This document shows, piece after piece, positions 26,512-41,300 of a DNA stretch of 64,000 nt; position 1 is the first letter of the stretch; each line of letters opens with the position of its first letter. The notes below the pieces were generated by a model that worked only from the letters and a program-made list of their open reading frames with translations, was not told the origin of the DNA and searched no databases. Both the position numbers and the translations under genes were made by a program. The DNA lies in NCBI RefSeq assembly GCF_910589235.1, contig NW_025813666.1:124001-188000 (forward strand). Reading direction: 5' to 3'. Source of the stretch: Vespa crabro. Lineage: Eukaryota; Arthropoda; Insecta; Hymenoptera; Vespidae.

Positions 26512-26852
26512 TTGCATTTCATAAGATCAAACATCTATTTTATATTGGAATCAAAGTTTTTAACATTCTTTCATATCGTATATACGATTTTTCGCTCATA
26601 TATGCGTATCGTCGAAAAACGAAAACTTGAAATCTCGTTCAATTTCAATGATTTTATATTCTATCGATGCAGAATAAAGAATATAAAGAGAATATAACGT
26701 TTTTACTATATTTAAATACGCGTTTTCATATGATAATAATCGAAAAACGTAATCGACATACGCGAATTTCGGTATATGCGAAGATAAAATCGTGAAATCT
26801 TTAATAATACTTGTGCCACAGTTAGAAAAATGTTACCAATCGATTCAGAAAA
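26512..26852 (+). repeat. type 2 monomer (second of a doublet)
   Basis: TATGCG at 26603 and the type 2 set from 26687 follow the type 2 end of the 354-bp monomer. They lie 1718 bp (five monomers plus 13) after the previous doublet. A further G-to-A change at 26739 is private. Confidence 0.8.
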
Positions 26853-29800
26853 TTGCATTTCATAAGATCAAACATCTATTTTATATTGGAATCAAAGTTT
26901 TTAACATTCTTTCATATCGTATATACGATTTTTCGCTCATATACGCGTATCGTCGAAAAACGAAAACTTGAAATCTCGTTCAATTTCAATGATTTTATAT
27001 TCTATCGATGCAGAATAAAGAATATAACAAGAATATAACGTTTTTACTATGTTTAAATACGCGTTTTCATATGATAATTGTCGAAAAACGTAATCGACAT
27101 ACGCGAATTTCGGTATATGCGAAGATAAAATCGTGAAATCTTTAATAATACTTGTGCCACAGTTAGAAAAATGTTACCAATCGATTCAGAACATTGCATT
27201 TCATAAGATCAAACATCTATTTTATATTGGAATCAAAGTTTTTAACATTCTTTCATATCGTATATACGATTTTTCGCTCATATACGCGTATCGTCGAAAA
27301 ACGAAAACTTGAAATCTCGTTCAATTTCAATGATTTTATATTCTATCGATGCAGAATAAAGAATATAACAAGAATATAACGTTTTTACTATGTTTAAATA
27401 CGCGTTTTCATATGATAATTGTCGAAAAACGTAATCGACATACGCGAATTTCGGTATATGCGAAGATAAAATCGTGAAATCTTTAATAATACTTGTGCCA
27501 CAGTTAGAAAAATGTTACCAATCGATTCAGAACATTGCATTTCATAAGATCAAACATCTATTTTATATTGGAATCAAAGTTTTTAACATTCTTTCATATC
27601 GTATATACGATTTTTCGCTCATATACGCGTATCGTCGAAAAACGAAAACTTGAAATCTCGTTCAATTTCAATGATTTTATATTCTATCGATGCAGAATAA
27701 AGAATATAACAAGAATATAACGTTTTTACTATGTTTAAATACGCGTTTTCATATGATAATTGTCGAAAAACGTAATCGACATACGCGAATTTCGGTATAT
27801 GCGAAGATAAAATCGTGAAATCTTTAATAATACTTGTGCCACAGTTAGAAAAATGTTACCAATCGATTCAGAACATTGCATTTCATAAGATCAAACATCT
27901 ATTTTATATTGGAATCAAAGTTTTTAACATTCTTTCATATCGTATATACGATTTTTCGCTCATATACGCGTATCGTCGAAAAACGAAAACTTGAAATCTC
28001 GTTCAATTTCAATGATTTTATATTCTATCGATGCAGAATAAAGAATATAACAAGAATATATCGTTTTTACTATGTTTAAATACGCGTTTTCATATGATAA
28101 TTGTCGAAAAACGTAATCGACATACGCGAATTTCGGTATATGCGAAGATAAAATCGTGAAATCTTTAATAATACTTGTGCCAGAGTTAGAAAAATGTTAC
28201 CAATCGATTCAGAACATTGCATTTCATAAGATCAAACATCTATTTTATATTGGAATCAAAGTTTTTAACATTCTTTCATATCGTATATACGATTTTTCGC
28301 TCATATACGCGTATCGTCGAAAAACGAAAACTTGAAATCTCGTTCAATTTCAATGATTTTATATTCTATCGATGCAGAATAAAGAATATAACAAGAATAT
28401 AACGTTTTTACTATGTTTAAATACGCGTTTTCATATGATAATTGTCGAAAAACGTAATCGACATACGCGAATTTCGGTATATGCGAAGATAAAATCGTGA
28501 AATCTTTAATAATACTTGTGCCACAGTTAGAAAAATGTTACCAATCGATTCAGAACATTGCATTTCATAAGATCAAACATCTATTTTATATTGGAATCAA
28601 AGTTTTTAACATTCTTTCATATCGTATATACGATTTTTCGCTCATATACGCGTATCGTCGAAAAACGAAAACTTGAAATCTCGTTCAATTTCAATGATTT
28701 TATATTCTATCGATGCAGAATAAAGAATATAACAAGAATATAACGTTTTTACTATGTTTAAATACGCGTTTTCATATGATAATTGTCGAAAAACGTAATC
28801 GACATACGCGAATTTCGGTATATGCGAAGATAAAATCGTGAAATCTTTAATAATACTTGTGCCACAGTTAGAAAAATGTTACCAATCGATTCAGAACATT
28901 GCATTTCATAAGATCAAACATCTATTTTATATTGGAATCAAAGTTTTTAACATTCTTTCATATCGTATATACGATTTTTCGCTCATATACGCGTATCGTC
29001 GAAAAACGAAAACTTGAAATCTCGTTCAATTTCAATGATTTTATATTCTATCGATGCAGAATAAAGAATATAACAAGAATATAACGTTTTTACTATGTTT
29101 AAATACGCGTTTTCATATGATAATTGTCGAAAAACGTAATCGACATACGCGAATTTCGGTATATGCGAAGATAAAATCGTGAAATCTTTAATAATACTTG
29201 TGCCACAGTTAGAAAAATGTTACCAATCGATTCAGAACATTGCATTTCATAAGATCAAACATCTATTTTATATTGGAATCAAAGTTTTTAACATTCTTTC
29301 ATATCGTATATACGATTTTTCGCTCATATACGCGTATCGTCGAAAAACGAAAACTTGAAATCTCGTTCAATTTCAATGATTTTATATTCTATCGATGCAG
29401 AATAAAGAATATAACAAGAATATAACGTTTTTACTATGTTTAAATACGCGTTTTCATATGATAATTGTCGAAAAACGTAATCGACATACGCGAATTTCGG
29501 TATATGCGAAGATAAAATCGTGAAATCTTTAATAATACTTGTGCCACAGTTAGAAAAATGTTACCAATCGATTCAGAACATTGCATTTCATAAGATCAAA
29601 CACCTATTTTATATTGGAATCAAAGTTTTTAACATTCTTTCATATCGTATATACGATTTTTCGCTCACATACGCGTATCGTCGAAAAACGAAAACTTGAA
29701 ATCTCGTTCAATTTCAATGATTTTATATTCTATCGATGCAGAATAAAGAATATAACAAGAATATAACGTTTTTACTATGTTTAAATACGCGTTTTCATAT

Positions 29801-31285
29801 GATAATTGTCGAAAAACGTAATCGACATACGCGAATTTCGGTATATGCGAAGATAAAATCGTGAAATCTTTAATAATACTTGTGCCACAGTTAGAAAAAT
29901 GTTACCAATCGATTCAGAACATTGCATTTCATAAGATCAAACATCTATTTTATATTGGAATCAAAGTTTTTAACATTCTTTCATATCGTATATACGATTT
30001 TTCGCTCATATACGCGTATCGTCGAAAAACGAAAACTTGAAATCTCGTTCAATTTCAATGATTTTATATTCTATCGATGCAGAATAAAGAATATAACAAG
30101 AATATAACGTTTTTACTATGTTTAAATACGCGTTTTCATATGATAATTGTCGAAAAACGTAATCGACATACGCGAATTTCGGTATATGCGAAGATAAAAT
30201 CGTGAAATCTTTAATAATACTTGTGCCACAGTTAGAAAAATGTTACCAATCGATTCAGAACATTGCATTTCATAAGATCAAACATCTATTTTATATTGGA
30301 ATCAAAGTTTTTAACATTCTTTCATATCGTATATACGATTTTTCGCTCACATACGCGTATCGTCGAAAAACGAAAACTTGAAATCTCGTTCAATTTCAAT
30401 GATTTTATATTCTATCGATGCAGAATAAAGAATATAACAAGAATATAACGTTTTTACTATGTTTAAATACGCGTTTTCATATGATAATTGTCGAAAAACG
30501 TAATCGACATACGCGAATTTCGGTATATGCGAAGATAAAATCGTGAAATCTTTAATAATACTTGTGCCACAGTTAGAAAAATGTTACCAATCGATTCAGA
30601 ACATTGCATTTCATAAGATCAAACATCTATTTTATATTGGAATCAAAGTTTTTAACATTCTTTCATATCGTATATACGATTTTTCGCTCATATACGCGTA
30701 TCGTCGAAAAACGAAAACTTGAAATCTCGTTCAATTTCAATGATTTTATATTCTATCGATGCAGAATAAAGAATATAACAAGAATATAACATTTTTACTA
30801 TGTTTAAATACGCGTTTTCATATGATAATTGTAGAAAAACGTAATCGACATACGCGAATTTCGGTATATGCGAAGATAAAATCGTGAAATCTTTAATAAT
30901 ACTTGTGCCACAGTTAGAAAAATGTTACCAATCGATTCAGAACATTGCATTTCATAAGATCAAACATCTATTTTATATTGGAATCAAAGTTTTTAACATT
31001 CTTTCATATCGTATATACGATTTTTCGCTCATATACGCGTATCGTCGAAAAACGAAAACTTGAAATCTCGTTCAATTTCAATGATTTTATATTCTATCGA
31101 TGCAGAATAAAGAATATAACAAGAATATAACGTTTTTACTATGTTTAAATACGCGTTTTCATATGATAATTGTCGAAAAACGTAATCGACATACGCGAGT
31201 TTCGGTATATGCGAAGATAAAATCGTGAAATCTTTAATAATACTTGTGCCACAGTTAGAAAAATGTTACCAATCGATTCAGAACA
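26853..31285 (+). repeat. near-uniform type 1 satellite stretch
   Basis: Monomers here are close to the reference. Markers are TATATCG at 28061, GCTCACATACG at 29668 and 30350 (two monomers apart), and a few private changes (28183, 29603 and near 30791). I saw no other structure. Confidence 0.8.
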
Positions 31286-31967
31286 TTGCATTTCATAAGA
31301 TCAAACATCTATTTTATATTGGAATCAAAGTTTTTAACATTCTTTCATATCGTATATAAGATTTTTCGCTCATATACGCGTATCGTCGAAAAACGAAAAC
31401 TTGAAATCTCGTTCAATTTCAATGATTTTATATTCTATCGATGCAAAATAAAGAATATAACAAGAATATATCGTTTTTACTATGTTTAAATACGCGTTTT
31501 CATATGATAATTGTCGAAAAACGTAATCGACATACGCGAATTTCGGTATATGCGAAGATAAAATCGTGAAATCTTTAATAATACTTGTGCCACAGTTAGA
31601 AAAATGTTACCAATCGATTCAGAACATTGCATTTCATAAGATCAAACATCTATTTTATATTGGAATCAAAGCTTTTAACATTCTTTCATATCGTATATAC
31701 GATTTTTCGCTCATATACGCGTATCGTCGAAAAACGAAAACTTGAAATCTCGTTCAATTTCAATGATTTTATATTCTATCGATGCAGATTAAAGAATATA
31801 ACAAGAATATAACGTTTTTACTATGTTTAAATACGCGTTTTCATATGATAATTGTCGAAAAACGTAATCGACATACGCGAATTTCGGTATATGCGAAGAT
31901 AAAATCGTGAAATCTTTAATAATACTTGTGCCACAGTTAGAAAAATGTTACCAATCGATTCAGAACA
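31286..31967 (+). repeat. two-monomer cassette (TATAAG/TATATCG/AAGCTTTT), copy 1
   Basis: Three linked changes mark this pair: C to A at 31359 (breaking the 14-bp palindrome), A to T at 31471 and T to C at 31672 (creating AAGCTT). The same trio lies 1023 bp (3 monomers) and 6479 bp (19 monomers) further on. Confidence 0.8.
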
Positions 31968-32308
31968 TTGCATTTCATAAGATCAAACATCTATTTTATA
32001 TTGGAATCAAAGTTTTTAACATTCTTTCATATCGTATATACGATTTTTCGCTCATATACGCGTATCGTCGAAAAACGAAAACTTGAAATCTCGTTCAATT
32101 TCAATGATTTTATATTCTATCGATGCAGAATAAAGAATATAACAAGAATATAACGTTTTTACTATGTTTAAATACGCGTTTTCATATGATAATTGTCGAA
32201 AAACGTAATCGACATACGCGAATTTCGGTATATGCGAAGATAAAATCGTGAAATCTTTAATAATACTTGTGCCACAGTTAGAAAAATGTTACCAATCGAT
32301 TCAGAACA

Positions 32309-32990
32309 TTGCATTTCATAAGATCAAACATCTATTTTATATTGGAATCAAAGTTTTTAACATTCTTTCATATCGTATATAAGATTTTTCGCTCATATAC
32401 GCGTATCGTCGAAAAACGAAAACTTGAAATCTCGTTCAATTTCAATGATTTTATATTCTATCGATGCAGAATAAAGAATATAACAAGAATATATCGTTTT
32501 TACTATGTTTAAATACGCGTTTTCATATGATAATTGTCGAAAAACGTAATCGACATACGCGAATTTCGGTATATGCGAAGATAAAATCGTGAAATCTTTA
32601 ATAATACTTGTGCCACAGTTAGAAAAATGTTACCAATCGATTCAGAACATTGCATTTCATAAGATCAAACATCTATTTTATATTGGAATCAAAGCTTTTA
32701 ACATTCTTTCATATCGTATATACGATTTTTCGCTCATATACGCGTATCGTCGAAAAACGAAAACTTGAAATCTCGTTCAATTTCAATGATTTTATATTCT
32801 ATCGATGCAGAATAAAGAATATAACAAGAATATAACGTTTTTACTATGTTTAAATACGCGTTTTCATATGATAATTGTCGAAAAACGTAATCGACATACG
32901 CGAATTTCGGTATATGCGAAGATAAAATCGTGAAATCTTTAATAATACTTGTGCCACAGTTAGAAAAATGTTACCAATCGATTCAGAACA
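32309..32990 (+). repeat. two-monomer cassette, copy 2
   Basis: Markers at 32382, 32494 and 32695 reproduce the trio of the cassette at 31286 exactly three monomers later. Confidence 0.8.
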
Positions 32991-34695
32991 TTGCATTTCA
33001 TAAGATCAAACATCTATTTTATATTGGAATCAAAGTTTTTAACATTCTTTCATATCGTATATACGATTTTTCGCTCATATACGCGTATCGTCGAAAAACG
33101 AAAACTTGAAATCTCGTTCAATTTCAATGATTTTATATTCTATCGATGCAGAATAAAGAATATAACAAGAATATAACGTTTTTACTATGTTTAAATACGC
33201 GTTTTCATATGATAATTGTCGAAAAACGTAATCGACATACGCGAATTTCGGTATATGCGAAGATAAAATCGTGAAATCTTTAATAATACTTGTGCCACAG
33301 TTAGAAAAATGTTACCAATCGATTCAGAACATTGCATTTCATAAGATCAAACATCTATTTTATATTGGAATCAAAGTTTTTAACATTCTTTCATATCGTA
33401 TATACGATTTTTCGTTCATATACGCGTATCGTCGAAAAACGAAAACTTGAAATCTCGTTCAATTTCAATGATTTTATATTCTATCGATGCAGAATAAAGA
33501 ATATAACAAGAATATAACGTTTTTACTATGTTTAAATACGCGTTTTCATATGATAATTGTCGAAAAACGTAATCGACATACGCGAATTTCGGTATATGCG
33601 AAGATAAAATCGTGAAATCTTTAATAATACTTGTGCCACAGTTAGAAAAATGCTACCAATCGATTCAGAACATTGCATTTCATAAGATCAAACATCTATT
33701 TTATATTGGAATCAAAGTTTTTAACATTCTTTCATATCGTATATACGATTTTTCGCTCATATACTCGTATCGTCGAAAAACGAAAACTTGAAATCTCGTT
33801 CAATTTCAATGATTTTATATTCTATCGATGCAGAATAAAGAATATAACAAGAATATAACGTTTTTACTATGTTTAAATACGCGTTTTCATATGATAATTG
33901 TCGAAAAACGTAATCGACATACGCGAATTTCGGTATATGCGAAGATAAAATCGTGAAATCTTTAATAATACTTGTGCCACAGTTAGAAAAATGTTACCAA
34001 TCGATTCAGAACATTGGATTTCATAAGATCAAACATCTATTTTATATTGGAATCAAAGTTTTTAACATTCTTTCATATCGTATATACGATTTTTCGCTCA
34101 TATACGCGTATCGTCGAAAAACGAAAACTTGAAATCTCGTTCAATTTCAATGATTTTATATTCTATCGATGCAGAATAAAGAATATAACAAGAATATAAC
34201 GTTTTTACTATGTTTAAATACGCGTTTTCATATGATAATTGTCGAAAAACGTAATCGACATACGCGAATTTCGGTATATGCGAAGATAAAATCGTGAAAT
34301 CTTTAATAATACTTGTGCCACAGTTAGAAAAATGTTACCAATCGATTCAGAACATTGCATTTCATAAGATCAAACATCTATTTTATATTGGAATCAAAGT
34401 TTTTAACATTCTTTCATATCGTATATACGATTTTTCGCTCATATACGCGTATCGTCGAAAAACGAAAACTTGAAATCTCGTTCAATTTCAATGATTTTAT
34501 ATTCTATCGATGCAGAATAAAGAATATAACAAGAATATAACGTTTTTACTATGTTTAAATACGCGTTTTCATATGATAATTGTCGAAAAACGTAATCGAC
34601 ATACGCGAATTTCGGTATATGCGAAGATAAAATCGTGAAATCATTAATAATACTTGTGCCACAGTTAGAAAAATGTTACCAATCGATTCAGAACA

Positions 34696-35377
34696 TTGCA
34701 TTTCATAAGATCAAACATCTATTTTATATTGGAATCAAAGTTTTTAACATTCTTTCATATCGTATATACGATTTTTCGCTCATATACGCGTATCGTCGAA
34801 AAACGAAAACTTGAAATCTCGTTCAATTTCAATGATTTTATATTCTATCGATGCAGAATAAAGAATATAAAGAGAATATAACGTTTTTACTATATTTAAA
34901 TACGCGTTTTCATATGATAATAGTCGAAAAACGTAATCGACATACGCGAATTTCGGTATATGCGAAGATAAAATCGTGAAATCTTTAATAATACTTGTGC
35001 CACAGTTAGAAAAATGTTACCAATCGATTCAGAACATTGCATTTCATAAGATCAAACATCTATTTTATATTGGAATCAAAGTTTTTAACATTCTTTCATA
35101 TCGTATATACGATTTTTCGCTCATATATGCGAATCGTCGAAAAACGAAAACTTGAAATCTCGTTCAATTTCAATGATTTTATATTCTATCGATGCAGAAT
35201 AAAGAGTATAAAGAGAATATAACGTTTTTACTATATTTAAATACGCGTTTTCATATGATAATAGTCGAAAAACGTAATCGACATACGCGAATTTCGGTAT
35301 ATGCGAAGATAAAATCGTGAAATCTTTAATAATACTTGTGCCACAGTTAGAAAAATGTTACCAATCGATTCAGAACA
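34696..35377 (+). repeat. type 2 monomer doublet, GAATCG subtype
   Basis: Type 2 sets start at 34871 and 35212. The second monomer also has TATGCG (35128), GTATCG changed to GAATCG (35132) and GAATATA changed to GAGTATA (near 35206). This adds three changes to the type 2 haplotype seen at 20-26 kb, so it is a derived sublineage. Confidence 0.85.
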
Positions 35378-36059
35378 TTGCATTTCATAAGATCAAACAT
35401 CTATTTTATATTGGAGTCAAAGTTTTTAACATTCTTTCATATCGTATATACGATTTTTCGCTCATATACGCGTATCGTCGAAAAACGAAAACTTGAAATC
35501 TCGTTCAATTTCAATGATTTAATATTCTATCGATGCAGAATAAAGAATATAACAAGAATATAACGTTTTTACTATGTTTAAATACGCGTTTTCATATGAT
35601 AATTGTCGAAAAACGTAATCGACATACGCGAATTTCGGTATATGCGAAGATAAAATCGTGAAATCTTTAATAATACTTGTGCCACAGTTAGAAAAATGTT
35701 ACCAATCGATTCAGAACATTGCATTTCATAAGATCAAACATCTATTTTATATTGGAATCAAAGTTTTTATCATTCTTTCATATCGTATATACGATTTTTC
35801 GCTCATATACGCGTATCGTCGAAAAACGAAAACTTGAAATCTCGTTCAATTTCAATGATTTTATATTCTATCGATGCAGAATAAAGAATATAACAAGAAT
35901 ATAACGTTTTTACTATGTTTAAATACGCGTTTTCATATGATAATTGTCGAAAAACGTAATCGACATACGCGAATTTCGGTATATGCGAAGATAAAATCGT
36001 GAAATCTTTAATAATACTTGTGCCACAGTTAGAAAAATGTTACCAATCGATTCAGAACA

Positions 36060-37423
36060 TTGCATTTCATAAGATGAAACGTCTATTTTATATTGGAATC
36101 AAAGTTTTTAACATTCTTTCATATCGTATATACGATTTTTCGCTCATATACGCGTATCGTCGAAAAACGAAAACTTGAAATCTCGTTCAATTTCAATGAT
36201 TTTATATGCTATCGATGCAGAATAAAGAATATAACAAGAATATAACGTTTTTACTATGTTTAAATACGCGTTTTCATATGATAATTGTCGAAAAACGTAA
36301 TCGACATACGCGAATTTCGGTATATGCGAAGATAAAATCGTGAAATCTTTAATAATACTTGTGCCACTGTTAGAAAAATGTTACCAATCGATTCAGAACA
36401 TTGCATTTCATAAGATCAAACATCTATTTTATATTGGAATCAAAGTTTTTAATATTCTTTCATATCGTATATACGATTTTTCGCTCATATACGCGTATCG
36501 TCGAAAAACGAAAACTTGAAATCTCGTTCAATTTCAATGATTTTATATTCTATCGATGCAGAATAAAGAATATAACAAGAATATAATGTTTTTACTATGT
36601 TTAAATACGCGTTTTCATATGATAATTGTCGAAAAACGTAATCGACATACGCGAATTTCGGTATATGCGAAGATAAAATCGTGAAATCTTTAATAATACT
36701 TGTGCCACAGTTAGAAAAATGTTACCAATCGATTCAGAACATTGCATTTCATAAGATGAAACGTCTATTTTATATTGGAATCAAAGTTTTTAACATTCTT
36801 TCATATCGTATATACGATTTTTCGCTCATATACGCGTATCGTCGAAAAACGAAAACTTGAAATCTCGTTCAATTTCAATGATTTTATATGCTATCGATGC
36901 AGAATAAAGAATATAACAAGAATATAACGTTTTTACTATGTTTAAATACGCGTTTTCATATGATAATTGTCGAAAAACGTAATCGACATACGCGAATTTC
37001 GGTATATGCGAAGATAAAATCGTGAAATCTTTAATAATACTTGTGCCACTGTTAGAAAAATGTTACCAATCGATTCAGAACATTGCATTTCATAAGATCA
37101 AACATCTATTTTATATTGGAATCAAAGTTTTTAATATTCTTTCATATCGTATATACGATTTTTCGCTCATATACGCGTATCGTCGAAAAACGAAAACTTG
37201 AAATCTCGTTCAATTTCAATGATTTTATATTCTATCGATGCAGAATAAAGAATATAACAAGAATATAACGTTTTTACTATGTTTAAATACGCGTTTTCAT
37301 ATGATAATTGTCGAAAAACGTAATCGACATACGCGAATTTCGGTATATGCGAAGATAAAATCGTGAAATCTTTAATAATACTTGTGCCACAGTTAGAAAA
37401 ATGTTACCAATCGATTCAGAACA
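36060..37423 (+). repeat. tandemly doubled two-monomer unit (2 x 682 bp)
   Basis: An alternating pair repeats twice: a GATGAAACGTC/TATATGCT monomer (36076/36208, 36758/36890) followed by a CCACTGTT/AATATTC monomer (36368/36453, 37050/37135). The step is exactly 682 bp. A similar pair of pairs lies at 43221-44585. This is a true dimeric higher-order repeat on a small scale. Confidence 0.85.
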
Positions 37424-37764
37424 TTGCATTTCATAAGATCAAACATCTATTTTATATTGGAATCAAAGTTTTTAACATTCTTTCATATCGTATATACGAT
37501 TTTTCGCTCATATACGCGTATCGTCGAAAAACGAAAACTTGAAATCTCGTTCAATTTCAATGATTTTATATTCTATCGATGCAGAATAAAGAATATAACA
37601 AGAATATAACGTTTTTACTATGTTTAAATACGCGTTTTCATATGATAATTGTCGAAAAACGTAATCGACATACGCGAATTTCGGTATATGCGAAGATAAA
37701 ATCGTGAAATCTTTAATAATACTTGTGCCACAGTTAGAAAAATGTTACCAATCGATTCAGAACA

Positions 37765-38446
37765 TTGCATTTCATAAGATCAAACATCTATTTTATATTG
37801 GAATCAAAGTTTTTAACATTCTTTCATATCGTATATAAGATTTTTCGCTCATATACGCGTATCGTCGAAAAACGAAAACTTGAAATCTCGTTCAATTTCA
37901 ATGATTTTATATTCTATCGATGCAGAATAAAGAATATAACAAGAATATATCGTTTTTACTATGTTTAAATACGCGTTTTCATATGATAATTGTCGAAAAA
38001 CGTAATCGACATACGCGAATTTCGGTATATGCGAAGATAAAATCGTGAAATCTTTAATAATACTTGTGCCACAGTTAGAATAATGTTACCAATCGATTCA
38101 GAACATTGCATTTCATAAGATCAAACATCTATTTTATATTGGAATCAAAGCTTTTAACATTCTTTCATATCGTATATACGATTTTTCGCTCATATACGCG
38201 TATCGTCGAAAAACGAAAACTTGAAATCTCGTTCAATTTCAATGATTTTATATTCTATCGATGCAGAATAAAGAATATAACAAGAATATAACGTTTTTAC
38301 TATGTTTAAATACGCGTTTTCATATGATAATTGTCGAAAAACGTAATCGACATACGCGAATTTCGGTATATGCGAAGATAAAATCGTGAAATCTTTAATA
38401 ATACTTGTGCCACAGTTAGAAAAATGTTACCAATCGATTCAGAACA
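37765..38446 (+). repeat. two-monomer cassette, copy 3
   Basis: Markers at 37838, 37950 and 38151 reproduce the trio first seen at 31359, 31471 and 31672. They lie 16 monomers after copy 2. Confidence 0.8.
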
Positions 38447-40151
38447 TTGCATTTCATAAGATCAAACATCTATTTTATATTGGAATCAAAGTTTTTAACA
38501 TTCTTTCATATCGTATATACGATTTTTCGCTCATATACGCGTATCGTCGAAAAACGAAAACTTGAAATCTCGTTCAATTTCAATGATTTTATATTCTATC
38601 GATGCAGAATAAAGAATATAACAAGAATATAACGTTTTTACTATGTTTAAATACGCGTTTTCATATGATAATTGTCGAAAAACGTAATCGACATACGCGA
38701 ATTTCGGTATATGCGAAGATAAAATCGTGAAATCTTTAATAATACTTGTGCCACAGTTAGAAAAATGTTACCACTCGATTCAGAACATTGCATTTCATAA
38801 GATCAAACATCTATTTTATATTGGAATCAAAGTTTTTAACATTCTTTCATATCGTATATACGATTTTTCGCTCATATACGCGTATCGTCGAAAAACGAAA
38901 ACTTGAAATCTCGTTCAATTTCAATGATTTTATATTCTATCGATGCAGAATAAAGAATATAACAAGAATATAACGTTTTTACTATGTTTAAATACGCGTT
39001 TTCATATGATAATTGTCGAAAAACGTAATCGACATACGCGAATTTCGGTATATGCGAAGATAAAATCGTGAAATCTTTAATAATACTTGTGCCACAGTTA
39101 GAAAAATGTTACCAATCGATTCAGAACATTGCATTTCATAAGATCAAACATCTATTTTATATTGGAATCAAAGTTTTTAACATTCTTTCATATCGTATAT
39201 ACGATTTTTCGCTCATATACGCGTATCGTCGAAAAACGAAAACTTGAAATCTCGTTCAATTTCAATGATTTTATATTCTATCGATGCAGAATAAAGAATA
39301 TAACAAGAATATAACGTTTTTACTATGTTTAAATACGCGTTTTCATATGATAATTGTCGAAAAACGTAATCGACATACGCGAATTTCGGTATATGCGAAG
39401 ATAAAATCGTGAAATCTTTAATAATACTTGTGCCACAGTTAGAAAAATGTTACCAATCGATTCAGAACATTGCATTTCATAAGATCAAACATCTATTTTA
39501 TATTGGAATCAAAGTTTTTAACATTCTTTCATATCGTATATACGATTTTTCGCTCATATACGCGTATCGTCGAAAAACGAAAACTTGAAATCTCGTTCAA
39601 TTTCAATGATTTTATATTCTATCGATGCAGAATAAAGAATATAACAAGAATATAACGTTTTTACTATGTTTAAATACGCGTTTTCATATGATAATTGTCG
39701 AAAAACGTAATCGACATACGCGAATTTCGGTATATGCGAAGATAAAATCGTGAAATCTTTAATAATACTTGTGCCACAGTTAGAAAAATGTTACCACTCG
39801 ATTCAGAACATTGCATTTCATAAGATCAAACATCTATTTTATATTGGAATCAAAGTTTTTAACATTCTTTCATATCGTATATACGATTTTTCGCTCATAT
39901 ACGCGTATCGTCGAAAAACGAAAACTTGAAATCTCGTTCAATTTCAATGATTTTATATTCTATCGATGCAGAATAAGGAATATAACAAGAATATAACGTT
40001 TTTACTATGTTTAAATACGCGTTTTCATATGATAATTGTCGAAAAACGTAATCGACATACGCGAATTTCGGTATATGCGAAGATAAAATCGTGAAATCTT
40101 TAATAATACTTGTGCCACAGTTAGAAAAATGTTACCAATCGATTCAGAACA
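38447..40151 (+). repeat. near-uniform type 1 satellite stretch
   Basis: Five monomers close to the reference. CCACTCGATT replaces CCAATCGATT near 38774 and 39797, three monomers apart. GAATAAGGAATA near 39977 is private. Nothing else was seen. Confidence 0.75.
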
Positions 40152-41300
40152 TTGCATTTCATAAGATCAAACATCTATTTTATATTGGAATCAAAGTTTT
40201 TAACATTCTTTCATATCGTATATACGATTTTTCGCTCATATATGCGAATCGTCGAAAAACGAAAACTTGAAATCTCGTTCAATTTCAATGATTTTATATT
40301 CTATCGATGCAGAATAAAGAGTATAAAGAGAATATAACGTTTTTACTATATTTAAATACGCGTATTCATATGATAATAGTCGAAAAACGTAATCGACATA
40401 CGCGAATTTCGGTATATGCGAAGATAAAATCGTGAAATCTTTAATAATACTTGTGCCACAGTTAGAAAAATGTTACCAATCGATTCAGAACATTGCATTT
40501 CATAAGATCAAACATCTATTTTATATTGGAGTCAAAGTTTTTAACATTCTTTCATATCGTATATACGATTTTTCGCTCATATACGCGTATCGTCGAAAAA
40601 CGAAAACTTGAAATCTCGTTCAATTTCAATGATTTAATATTCTATCGATGCAGAATAAAGAATATAACAAGAATATAACGTTTTTACTATGTTTAAATAC
40701 GCGTTTTCATATGATAATTGTCGAAAAACGTAATCGACATACGCGAATTTCGGTATATGCGAAGATAAAATCGTGAAATCTTTAATAATACTTGTGCCAC
40801 AGTTAGAAAAATGTTACCAATCGATTCAGAACATTGCATTTCATAAGATCAAACATCTATTTTATATTGGAATCAAAGTTTTTATCATTCTTTCATATCG
40901 TATATACGATTTTTCGCTCATATACGCGTATCGTCGAAAAACGAAAACTTGAAATCTCGTTCAATTTCAATGATTTTATATTCTATCGATGCAGAATAAA
41001 GAATATAACAAGAAAATAACGTTTTTACTATGTTTAAATACGCGTTTTCATATGATAATTGTCGAAAAACGTAATCGACATACGCGAATTTCGGTATATG
41101 CGAAGATAAAATCGTGAAATCTTTAATAATACTTGTGCCACAGTTAGAAAAATGTTACCAATCGATTCAGAACATTGCATTTCATAAGATGAAACGTCTA
41201 TTTTATATTGGAATCAAAGTTTTTAACATTCTTTCATATCGTATATACGATTTTTCGCTCATATACGCGTATCGTCGAAAAACGAAAACTTGAAATCTCG
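40152..41300 (+). repeat. segmental duplication, partial third copy (15-monomer offset)
   Basis: Markers TATGCG (40243), type 2 set (40327), GGAGTC (40531), GATTTAATATT (40636), TTTATCATT (40885) and GATGAAACG (41191) lie exactly 5115 bp (15 x 341) after their copy 1 counterparts. The match begins between 39986 and 40243, since the upstream half of the type 2 doublet is missing. It ends between 41196 and 41323, where TATATGCT is absent. A single type 2 monomer without its partner is thus explained by the breakpoint. Confidence 0.85.

Larger units (their letters stand above)
34643..37423 (+). repeat. 21-monomer-offset segmental duplication, copy 1
   Basis: A chain of markers recurs exactly 7161 bp (21 x 341) downstream: TCATTAATAA (34643), type 2 set (34871), TATGCGAATCG (35128-35132), second type 2 set (35212), GGAGTC (35416), TTTATCATT (35770), GATGAAACG (36076), TATATGCT (36208), CCACTGTT (36368), AATATTC (36453), ATAATGTT (36587) and their 682-bp repeats up to 37135. 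Part of the chain (35128 to 36076) also recurs at 5115 bp. GATTTAATATT at 35521 is shared with the 5115-bp copy but not the 7161-bp copy, so the three are mosaics. Confidence 0.88.
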
